This document shows, piece after piece, positions 1 through 5,476 of a stretch of 5,698 nt of DNA. Source of the stretch: Rhizobacter sp. (GTDB lineage: Bacteria > Pseudomonadota > Gammaproteobacteria > Burkholderiales > Burkholderiaceae_C); NCBI GenBank assembly GCA_025360945.1, contig JANYBE010000519.1, positions 1 through 5,698 of the forward strand. The letters are read 5' to 3'. The position numbers and the translations under genes are program-made. How positions within the stretch are numbered: position 1 is the first letter of the stretch; each line of letters begins with the position of its first letter. The notes beneath the pieces are model-generated. The model saw nothing but the letters and a program-made list of their open reading frames with translations. It ran no database searches and was not told where the DNA came from.

Positions 1-140
1 GGTCGGTCGGGTCCTGTCTTTAGCGGAATTTATAGAGCGCCCGCAAGCCGGAACAAATCAGCGCTGGAAGGCAGTATAGCGGCGTACGACGTGGCCGGAT
101 CCGGCGAGCGCACATTAGGCCTGCGGCGTATCGTTCACGC
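1..140. other. Left-edge leader without a gene
   Basis: I see no supportable gene here. The frame of the downstream exporter has stops at 21-23 and 33-35 and no ATG, GTG, TTG or CTG between them and 141. The stretch has an A/T-richer patch at about 18-36 and two TATA-like hexamers (TATAGA at 31-36, TATAGC at 75-80). Neither has a convincing -35 partner, so the promoter of the exporter cannot be placed. The first 11 bases contain a short GGTC repetition, which is not enough to call a repeat element. Confidence 0.5.
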
Positions 141-1364
141 ATGCAAAACCCCGCCTTCACCCGCCTGGCCTGGTCCAACCTCGCCGCCCAGTCCGCCGAA
201 CAGATCAGCCTCGCCGCGGTACCGATGGTCGCCGTGCTCGCGCTCGGCGCGGGCGCGACGCAGACCGGCCTGCTGACGGCCGCGCAGACGCTGCCGTTCC
301 TGCTGCTGTCGATCCCGGCCGGCCTGCTCGCCGACCGGAGCTCGCGGCGGCGTCTGCTCGTCGCGGCCGAGGTGCTGCGCGCGGCGTCGCTGTTGGCGCT
401 GGTGCTGCTCGCGTTCAACGGCCAGCTGTCGATCCCGGCGATGGCCGTGCTCGGCTTCATCGGCGCGGCTGGCACGGTGGCGTTCAGCGTCGCCGCGCCG
501 TCACTGGTGCCGAGCCTGGTCGAGCGGGCCGATCTGCCGCGCGCGAATGCGCGGCTCGAGGTCGCACGCAGCATCGCGTTTGCCGCAGGGCCGGCCCTCG
601 CCGGCGCGCTCGTCGGCTGGGCCGGCGGAGCACCGGCGTTCGTGCTCGCGCTCGTGCTGTCGAGCGCCGCTGTGGTGTCGCTGCGCGGCTTGCCCGAGCC
701 GCCGCGGCCGGCGCTGCCACCGCGCGACATGCTGCACGAGTTGCGCGACGGTGCGCACCTGATCTGGCGCAACGAGCTGCTGCGCCCGATCATGTGGACC
801 GCCGTCGCGTGGAACCTGTCGTGGTACGTGCTGCAGGCGGCCTATGTGCCGTATGCGGTGAACCTGATCGGGCTGAATGCGGCCGGTGTCGGCAGCACAC
901 TGGCCACCTATGGCGCGGGCATGGTCGTCGGCGCGACCTTCGCTTCGCGCCTGATGCGAAGCATGCACTTCGGCAGCGCGGTGATCATCGGCCCGCTTTT
1001 CTCGGTCGCGGCCGCGCTGGTCATGGTTGCAACGCTGTGGTGGCCGAGCGCGTGGCTCGCGGGCGCGTCGTTCTTCCTATTCGGCGCCGGTCCAGTGTTG
1101 TGGGTCGTGTCGTCGACGACGCTGCGCCAGACCGTCACGCCCGCAGCAATGCTGGGCCGCGTGTCGGCCCTGTTCCTGACCGTCAACGCCGGTTCGCGGC
1201 CACTCGGTGCCGCGCTCGGCGCCGGCATCGCGGCGCTTCTCGGCGGCAACCACGGCCTGAGGGCCTGCATCGTCGTGATGGCGGCGGGCTTCGTCGTACA
1301 GGCTTTGATCATCGTGTTCTCGCCGCTGCTGCAGCTCAGGAGCCTGCCCACCGCGGTCGCCTGA
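141..1364 (+). CDS. MFS transporter, EntS/MFS_3-type exporter
   Basis: This gene encodes a 407-residue inner-membrane transporter of the major facilitator superfamily, expected to export a small molecule by proton antiport. The protein is almost entirely hydrophobic helices, about 12 by inspection, split by a hydrophilic central loop at roughly residues 184-210. The loop after helix 2 carries the MFS motif A signature at 61-72 (GLLADRSSRRRL). The second half has the RQTVTPAAMLGRVSA stretch at 329-343 followed by a PLGAALGAG helix start, which is typical of the MFS_3 group that includes the enterobactin exporter EntS. Length is normal for the family. The ATG at 141 is the only usable start after in-frame stops at 21-23 and 33-35, but no good Shine-Dalgarno precedes it. 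The substrate is unknown: no siderophore or resistance gene lies nearby, so an enterobactin-specific name is not justified. The family is certain, the cargo is not. Confidence 0.9.
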   Translation: MQNPAFTRLAWSNLAAQSAEQISLAAVPMVAVLALGAGATQTGLLTAAQTLPFLLLSIPAGLLADRSSRRRLLVAAEVLRAASLLALVLLAFNGQLSIPAMAVLGFIGAAGTVAFSVAAPSLVPSLVERADLPRANARLEVARSIAFAAGPALAGALVGWAGGAPAFVLALVLSSAAVVSLRGLPEPPRPALPPRDMLHELRDGAHLIWRNELLRPIMWTAVAWNLSWYVLQAAYVPYAVNLIGLNAAGVGSTLATYGAGMVVGATFASRLMRSMHFGSAVIIGPLFSVAAALVMVATLWWPSAWLAGASFFLFGAGPVLWVVSSTTLRQTVTPAAMLGRVSALFLTVNAGSRPLGAALGAGIAALLGGNHGLRACIVVMAAGFVVQALIIVFSPLLQLRSLPTAVA

Positions 1365-1368
1365 ACAG

Positions 1369-1383
1369 GCCCGCTATTCGGGC
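1369..1383 (+). terminator. Small GC hairpin after the exporter gene
   Basis: GCCCG at 1369-1373 pairs with CGGGC at 1379-1383 around a 5-base loop, starting 5 bases after the exporter stop codon. The stem is short and no T-run follows, so it is at best a weak or Rho-assisted terminator. It may be chance in GC-rich DNA. Confidence 0.25.
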
Positions 1384-1416
1384 ATTCCCGCAGCAAGCGC
1401 TTTCATGCGCCGGGCC

Positions 1417-1422
1417 TACCAT
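1417..1422 (+). promoter_or_regulatory. Candidate -10 box for the FMN protein gene
   Basis: TACCAT lies 25 bases before the ATG at 1448, in the context CCTACCATCGC. A similar CCTACAATTGC stands before purB. No convincing -35 hexamer is visible at normal spacing, so this is a suggestion that the gene has its own promoter rather than depending on the exporter transcript. Confidence 0.25.
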
Positions 1423-1436
1423 CGCGCGACACACGC

Positions 1437-1442
1437 GAGGGG
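1437..1442 (+). promoter_or_regulatory. Ribosome binding site deciding the start at 1448
   Basis: GAGGGG is followed by 5 bases and then the ATG at 1448. This matters because the reading frame is open far upstream into the exporter gene. The ribosome site and the membrane helix that begins shortly after this ATG both favour 1448 over any upstream in-frame start. Confidence 0.6.
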
Positions 1443-1447
1443 CGTTC

Positions 1448-3079
1448 ATGTTCAACTGGCTCAAGCAACTCGACCGCTACTTTCCGGTGCGCTACAGCGC
1501 GTGGCTGCTGTGTGGTGTAGCGATGCTGCTGTGCGCGTTCACCTGGATCGCATTCCACACCGGCGGCGAGCTCGTTCTGATGTTCATGGCCCTCACCGTG
1601 CTGGGCTGGCGCGACACCATGCAGAAGCGCCACTCGGTGCTGCGCAACTATCCGGTCATCGGCCATCTGCGCTTTCTGCTCGAATTCGTCCGCCCCGAGA
1701 TGCGGCAGTACTTCATCGAGGGCGACAACGAGGCCGCGCCGTTCTCGCGTCAGCAGCGCTCACTGGTCTACCAGCGCGCCAAGGGCGATGCTGACAAGCG
1801 GCCGTTCGGCACCCAGATGGACGTGAGCGCCGTCGGCTACGAATGGATCAACCATTCGATGCAGCCGACCAAGCTCGCCACGCACGACTTTCGCGTGCTG
1901 ATCGGCGCGGGCCGCGCGCAGCCCTACAGCGCAAGCATCTTCAACATCTCGGCAATGAGCTTCGGCGCACTCAGCGCGAACGCGATCCTCGCGCTCAACA
2001 GCGGCGCCAAGCGCGGCGGTTTCGCGCACGACACCGGCGAAGGCTCGATTAGCCGCTACCACCGCGAGAACGGCGGCGACCTGATCTGGGAGATCGGCTC
2101 GGGCTACTTCGGCTGCCGCAACCCCGATGGCTCGTTCAGCGAGGAGCGCTTCGTCGAGAACGCGATCCAACCGCAAGTCAAGATGATCGAGTTGAAGCTG
2201 AGCCAGGGCGCCAAGCCCGGCCACGGCGGAGTGCTGCCGGGTCCGAAGGTGACGCCCGAAATCGCCGAGGCGCGCGGCGTTCCCCCGTGGGTGGACTGCG
2301 TCTCGCCGGCCAGCCACGGCGGCTTCAGCACGCCGGTCGAGATGATGCAGTTCATCGACAGGCTGCGCACGCTCTCGGGCGGCAAGCCGACCGGTTTCAA
2401 GCTGTGCATCGGCCACCCGTGGGAGTGGTTCGCGATCACCAAGGCGATGCTGGAGACCGGCATCACGCCAGACTTCATTGTCGTCGACGGCGCCGAGGGC
2501 GGCACGGGCGCCGCGCCGCTCGAGTTCACCGACCATGTGGGCGCGCCGCTTCAAGAAGGCCTGCTGCTGGTCCACAACACGCTGGTCGCGACCGGGCTGC
2601 GCGGCAATATCAAGCTCGGTTGCGCCGGCAAGGTGGTGAGCGCGTTCGATATCGCGCGCATGCTGGCGCTCGGTGCAGACTGGTGCAACTCGGCGCGCGG
2701 CTTCATGTTCGCGCTCGGCTGCATTCAATCGCAGAGCTGCCACACCGGCCACTGCCCGACCGGTGTAGCGACACAAGACCCGCAGCGCGCCCGCGCGCTG
2801 GTGGTGACGACCAAGGCCGATCGGGTCTTCAACTTCCACGAGAGCACGCTGCACGCGCTTAAGGAACTGGTGCAGGCCGCGGGCCTGAACGGCCCGAGCG
2901 AACTGACCGCCGATCACATCGTGCGGCGCAATTCAGAGGGTGCCGTGAAGCTGCTCGCGAACTTGCTGCCGTTCGCGAAGCCGGGCGAACTGCTGCACGG
3001 CGAGGCGACGCAGCAGGTGTTCCGGATGTACTGGCCGATGGCGCAGGCCGGCAGCTTCAACGTACTGCACGAATCCTGA
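1448..3079 (+). CDS. Membrane-anchored FMN-binding glutamate synthase family protein
   Basis: This 543-residue protein carries the FMN/synthase domain of glutamate synthase (Glu_synthase family) as a stand-alone unit. Two hydrophobic segments at about residues 18-36 and 40-53 suggest an N-terminal membrane anchor, with the catalytic domain following from about residue 120. Visible family signatures are SAMSFGALS (168-176), GAKPGHGG (254-261) and DGAEGGTGAAP (347-357), which belong to the FMN barrel. Cysteines 425, 431 and 436 are spaced C-x5-C-x4-C, matching the 3Fe-4S ligands of GltB. There is no N-terminal glutaminase domain and no NADPH-oxidising subunit gene beside it, so it should not be called a complete glutamate synthase. 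The ammonia source, electron donor and true substrate are unknown for this stand-alone family. The frame is open upstream to 794, but that part is a shadow of the exporter gene. It converges with the GST gene, 16 bases away. Confidence 0.9.
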   Translation: MFNWLKQLDRYFPVRYSAWLLCGVAMLLCAFTWIAFHTGGELVLMFMALTVLGWRDTMQKRHSVLRNYPVIGHLRFLLEFVRPEMRQYFIEGDNEAAPFSRQQRSLVYQRAKGDADKRPFGTQMDVSAVGYEWINHSMQPTKLATHDFRVLIGAGRAQPYSASIFNISAMSFGALSANAILALNSGAKRGGFAHDTGEGSISRYHRENGGDLIWEIGSGYFGCRNPDGSFSEERFVENAIQPQVKMIELKLSQGAKPGHGGVLPGPKVTPEIAEARGVPPWVDCVSPASHGGFSTPVEMMQFIDRLRTLSGGKPTGFKLCIGHPWEWFAITKAMLETGITPDFIVVDGAEGGTGAAPLEFTDHVGAPLQEGLLLVHNTLVATGLRGNIKLGCAGKVVSAFDIARMLALGADWCNSARGFMFALGCIQSQSCHTGHCPTGVATQDPQRARALVVTTKADRVFNFHESTLHALKELVQAAGLNGPSELTADHIVRRNSEGAVKLLANLLPFAKPGELLHGEATQQVFRMYWPMAQAGSFNVLHES

Positions 3080-3084
3080 CCGCG

Positions 3085-3109
3085 CGCCGCTCGGCTCAGG
3101 CCGTCGGCG
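3085..3109. terminator. Interrupted hairpin between convergent genes
   Basis: CGCCG at 3085-3089 and CGGC at 3092-3095 pair with GCCG at 3100-3103 and CGGCG at 3105-3109, around a TCAG loop and a small internal loop. It sits at the convergent 3' ends of the FMN protein and GST genes and overlaps the GST stop codon, so it could slow transcription from both sides. There is no T-run on either strand and the stem is broken, so confidence is low. Confidence 0.3.
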
Positions 3110-3713
3110 GCACCGTGTCGATGAAGCTCTGCCGCGCATCGAGCTTCTCGGCGAGCTTGGCGAGGTTCTCGTGCGAGTCGCGCCAGTCGATCTGCGGGAA
3201 GCGGAACGTGAGGTAGCCGAGCGCGCAGCCGACCGCGATGTCGGCAAGCGACAGGTGGATGCCCGAGCACCACGGCTTGTCGCCCAGGCCCTTGGCGATG
3301 GCGCTCAGCGAAGCCTGCACCTTGTGCATCTGCCGATCGACCCAGGCCTGGCTGCGTTGCTCGGCGGTGCGCCCGGGCCAGTTCTGCTCCAGGCGTGCGA
3401 GGATCGCGGCGTCGAGTACACCGTCGGCCAGCGCCTCCCAGGTGCGCACCTCGATGCGCTCGCGGCTGCTCTCGGGGATTAGCCGGCTTACCGGCGAACG
3501 GGTGTCGAGGTACTCGACGATCACACGCGAATCGAAAATCGCTTCGCCGCCCGGCAGCACCAGGCACGGCACCTTGCCGAGCGGGTTGGCCTTGAGGATG
3601 CGATCGCTCGCCCACACGTCTTCGAGCTCGTGCTGGTAGTCGAGCTTCTTTTCCGCCATTACGATGCGCACCTTGCGCACGTAAGGGCTGGAGAGTGAAC
3701 CGATGAGTTTCAT
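3096..3713 (-). CDS. Glutathione S-transferase, YibF-like
   Basis: This gene encodes a 205-residue cytosolic glutathione S-transferase family protein. The N-terminal thioredoxin-like domain (about 1-80) begins MKLIGSLSSPYVRK, with Ser9 next to Pro10 at the usual catalytic position. NPLGKVP at 43-49 supplies the cis-proline (Pro49), and Asp61-Ser62 is the expected glutathione gamma-glutamyl contact. The helical C-terminal domain contains LSLADIA at 154-160, the conserved N-capping box (Ser155, Asp158). Length and motifs resemble E. coli YibF (about 202 residues), including EALADG (93-98) and the C-terminal SF..T.PP.A pattern. The family usually conjugates or reduces electrophiles with glutathione, but the YibF branch has no settled substrate. 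It lies 72 bases downstream of the deaminase on the same strand, with a possible promoter of its own. From memory, a GST gene often neighbours purB in Burkholderiales. Confidence 0.9.
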   Translation of the reverse strand: MKLIGSLSSPYVRKVRIVMAEKKLDYQHELEDVWASDRILKANPLGKVPCLVLPGGEAIFDSRVIVEYLDTRSPVSRLIPESSRERIEVRTWEALADGVLDAAILARLEQNWPGRTAEQRSQAWVDRQMHKVQASLSAIAKGLGDKPWCSGIHLSLADIAVGCALGYLTFRFPQIDWRDSHENLAKLAEKLDARQSFIDTVPPTA

Positions 3714-3755
3714 TGCGTGCCGCCGTCCCCTGATGCCACATCTTGTGACGATTTC

Positions 3756-3761
3756 ATTCTA
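3756..3761 (-). promoter_or_regulatory. Candidate -10 box for the GST gene
   Basis: Read on the minus strand this is TAGAAT in the context GGTAGAATGAAA, one base from the TATAAT consensus. The -35 region about 17 bases upstream (GGTTCC) is poor. It would place the transcript start about 35 bases before the GST ATG, allowing expression independent of the deaminase gene. Confidence 0.35.
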
Positions 3762-3785
3762 CCGGCGCGACCTGGCGCGGAACCG

Positions 3786-5060
3786 TCATCGGCGTAGCGT
3801 CCAGTCCACACTCGGCGCACGGCCGGGCAGGCTCAGCGCCGCGGTGGCCGAAGGGGTGCGCGCAACGATGGCACCACGACGCACCACGACGAGGCGGTTC
3901 GCCCGCAAACGGATCGCCTCGACCGGGTCACGCGCCTGCAGCAGCACCAGGTCGGCCAGGTTGCCGACCGCAATGCCGTAGCCCTCGAGCCCCATCACCT
4001 TCGCGGCGTTGACGGTGACCGCGTCGAAGCACGCGCGCATCTGCGCCTGCGAGGTCATCTGCGCCACGTGCAGGCCCATCTGCGCGACCTCAAGCATGTC
4101 CCCCGAGCCGAGCGAGTACCACGGGTCCATCACGCAGTCGTGGCCGAAGGCGACGTTGACGCCGGCGGCCATCAGCTCGGGCACGCGCGTCATGCCGCGA
4201 CGTTTGGGGTAGCTATCGTGCCGGCCTTGCAGCGTGATGTTGATCAGCGGGTTGGCCACCGCATGCACCTGCGCCTCGGCGATCAGGGGCAGCAGCTTGC
4301 TAACGTAGTAGTTGTCCATCGAGTGCATGGACGTCAGGTGGGAGCCGGTGACGCGACCGTGCAGGCCCAGACGCTGGGTGTGGAACGCGAGCGTCTCAAT
4401 GTGGCGCGACAGCGGGTCGTCGCTCTCGTCGCAGTGCATGTCGACGCGCAAGCCGCGCTCGGCGGCGAGCTCGCAGAGCAGTTTCACGCTCTCGGCACCG
4501 TCGGCCATGGTTCGCTCGAAGTGCGGGATGCCACCGACCACGTCGACACCCAGGGCTAGCGCGCGGATCAGGTTGTGCAGCGCGGTGCGCGAGCGCAGCA
4601 CGCCATCCTGCGGGAACGCGACAAGCTGCAGGTCGAGGTAAGGCGCCACGGTCTTCTTCACGTGAAGCAGTGCCTCGACCGCGAGCAGGCGGTCGTCGCA
4701 CACGTCGACATGGGTGCGGATCGAGAGCAAGCCCTTTGCGACGGCCCAGTCGCAGTACTGCAACGCGCGTTCGGCGAGCACCTCCTGCGTCAGCTGGGCT
4801 TTTAGCTCGCCCCACAGCCCGATGCCTTCGAGCAGCGTGCCGCTCTGGTTCACGCGCGGCAGGCCATAGCTCAGCGTTGCGTCCATGTGGAAGTGAGGGT
4901 CGACGAACGGCGGACTCAGCAGCCAGCCCTCGGCCTCGATCACCTCGGCGCCGGCGGGCACCGGCAGCTCGACACCGATCGCGGTGATGCGGCCGGATTC
5001 GGTGTGCACGTCGATGCCGGTGCGGCCATCGACCAGAGTGGCATTGCGAATGATCAGCAT
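3786..5060 (-). CDS. CodA-family cytosine deaminase, possible 5-methylcytosine deaminase
   Basis: This 424-residue cytoplasmic amidohydrolase aligns along its whole length with E. coli cytosine deaminase CodA (427 residues, cytosine to uracil plus ammonia). Metal and catalytic residues are present at a constant offset of five from E. coli: His56 and His58 (PHFHMD), Gln151 (FPQDG), His209 and Glu212 (HCDE), His241 (SHLTSMHS) and Asp308. LQGRHDSYPKRRGMTRV at 277-293 and GHDCVMDPWY at 306-315 are also strongly CodA-like. The exception is Cys309, where E. coli has Asp314. Published work on CodA homologues found that enzymes lacking this Asp deaminate 5-methylcytosine to thymine, so that activity is a reasonable inference, not a certainty. 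The frame is open to 5219, but the extra 53 codons lie antisense to purB and are not homologous, so the ATG at 5058-5060 is chosen. No Shine-Dalgarno precedes it and no codB permease gene is nearby. Confidence 0.9.
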   Translation of the reverse strand: MLIIRNATLVDGRTGIDVHTESGRITAIGVELPVPAGAEVIEAEGWLLSPPFVDPHFHMDATLSYGLPRVNQSGTLLEGIGLWGELKAQLTQEVLAERALQYCDWAVAKGLLSIRTHVDVCDDRLLAVEALLHVKKTVAPYLDLQLVAFPQDGVLRSRTALHNLIRALALGVDVVGGIPHFERTMADGAESVKLLCELAAERGLRVDMHCDESDDPLSRHIETLAFHTQRLGLHGRVTGSHLTSMHSMDNYYVSKLLPLIAEAQVHAVANPLINITLQGRHDSYPKRRGMTRVPELMAAGVNVAFGHDCVMDPWYSLGSGDMLEVAQMGLHVAQMTSQAQMRACFDAVTVNAAKVMGLEGYGIAVGNLADLVLLQARDPVEAIRLRANRLVVVRRGAIVARTPSATAALSLPGRAPSVDWTLRR

Positions 5061-5066
5061 GCGGCC

Positions 5067-5072
5067 AGCATA
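5067..5072 (-). promoter_or_regulatory. Candidate -10 box close to the deaminase start
   Basis: On the minus strand this reads TATGCT, ending 6 bases before the deaminase ATG. Transcription starting 6-7 bases downstream would begin at or beside the start codon, giving a leaderless message, which would agree with the absence of a ribosome binding site. The -35 is not clear: TTGTAG is upstream, but the spacing is about 22 bases. Confidence 0.25.
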
Positions 5073-5095
5073 GCCGGTCGCTGCGCCCGCGCTCC

Positions 5096-5101
5096 TACAA
5101 T
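5096..5101 (+). promoter_or_regulatory. Candidate -10 box for purB
   Basis: TACAAT is one base from the TATAAT consensus and lies in the 83-base spacer between the divergent deaminase and purB genes, giving a leader of roughly 36 bases before the purB ATG. No good -35 is seen at 16-18 bases. No PurR-like operator palindrome is visible in the spacer. Confidence 0.35.
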
Positions 5102-5431
5102 TGCACGTTGCCTGCTGCACCACGCCCGTCGCGCGAATCCGCCATGAACCTCTCCGCCCTGTCCGCCCTGTCGCCGCTGGACGGCCGCTACGCCGCCAAG
5201 GTCGCGGCGTTGCGCCCACTGCTGTCCGAGTTCGGGCTGATGCACCGGCGCGTGCAGGTCGAGGTCGAGTGGTTCATCGCGCTTTCGGACGCCGGTTTCA
5301 AGGAGCTCAAGCCGCTGTCCGAAGCCGCGCGCGGCTTGCTGCGCGGGCTGGTGCTGCGATTCACCGAAGTCGACGCGCAGGCCATCAAGGACATCGAGCG
5401 CACCACCAACCACGACGTCAAGGCGGTCGAG

Positions 5432-5476
5432 TACTGGCTCAAGGGCCGCTTCGACACCACCCCAGAACTCAAGGCC
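5432..5476 (+). repeat. Imperfect inverted repeat of a purB segment (partner 5654-5698)
   Basis: Both arms encode the same 15-residue PurB segment, YWLKGRFDTTPELKA on the plus strand and YWLKSRFAAHPELKA on the minus strand. By hand count 33 of 45 bases and 11 of 15 residues are identical, including silent third-position differences. This is the level expected between orthologs from related species, not a recent duplication. The partner arm ends exactly at the window edge, so the full repeat may be longer. Confidence 0.8.
5473..5476. other. Head-to-head purB junction at GGCC
   Basis: The plus-strand purB continues through 5476 and the minus-strand purB runs down to 5473, so the two share the self-complementary tetramer GGCC and the breakpoint cannot be placed within it. 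No transposase, longer inverted repeat, recombination site or target duplication surrounds it. Short overlap with inverted orientation is characteristic of amplification or assembly chimeras, and also of microhomology-mediated rearrangement. Confidence 0.75.

Larger units (their letters stand above)
5144..5476 (+). pseudogene. purB: purB 5' fragment, adenylosuccinate lyase, broken at 5476
   Basis: This is the start of adenylosuccinate lyase, which acts twice in purine synthesis (SAICAR to AICAR, and adenylosuccinate to AMP, each releasing fumarate). The first 111 codons align without gaps to E. coli PurB apart from one residue: SPLDGRY at 10-16, RVQVEVEW at 36-43, and the highly conserved IERTTNHDVKAVEYWLK at 84-100, including His90. 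The ATG at 5144 matches the family N-terminus; no clear ribosome site precedes it. Homology ends at the GCC codon 5474-5476. The frame then stays open to 5698 without a stop, adding 74 residues (beginning VGAAEHRH) that are only the antisense of an inverted purB piece. Automatic annotation would therefore report a misleading 185-residue partial protein. The active-site histidine, the TSEDINN region and the whole C-terminal two thirds are missing from this strand. Identity is certain; whether the break is biological is doubtful. Confidence 0.9.

Noticed and set aside
20..793. 257-residue minus-strand open frame over the exporter start
   Set aside because: It is Ser/Ala/Arg-rich, low in structure and antisense to a clear MFS gene; no domain is recognisable.
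794..1447. 218-codon upstream extension of the FMN protein frame
   Set aside because: It overlaps the exporter gene in another frame and is Arg/Ala-rich shadow sequence. The start at 1448 has a ribosome binding site and leads into a membrane helix.
1760..2917. Long 385-residue minus-strand open frame inside the FMN protein gene
   Set aside because: Long antisense frames are expected in GC-rich DNA. Its composition is Ala/Arg/His-rich with no recognisable domain, while the plus frame shows clear conserved motifs.
3871..3890. Perfect tandem 10-mer GCACCACGAC x2 within the deaminase gene
   Set aside because: A real 10-bp duplication would shift the frame, but the protein is in frame and aligns with CodA on both sides. 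It reflects the coding of Val-Val-Val-Arg-Arg-Gly.
5153..5170. Tandem 9-mer TCCGCCCTG x2 at the start of purB
   Set aside because: It encodes Ser-Ala-Leu twice, but the N-terminus has the same length as E. coli PurB up to the conserved DGRY, so it is not an insertion.
5061..5219. 53-codon upstream extension of the deaminase frame
   Set aside because: It lies antisense to the start of purB, is rich in Arg/Gly/Ala without family similarity, and the CodA homology begins at the ATG at 5058-5060.
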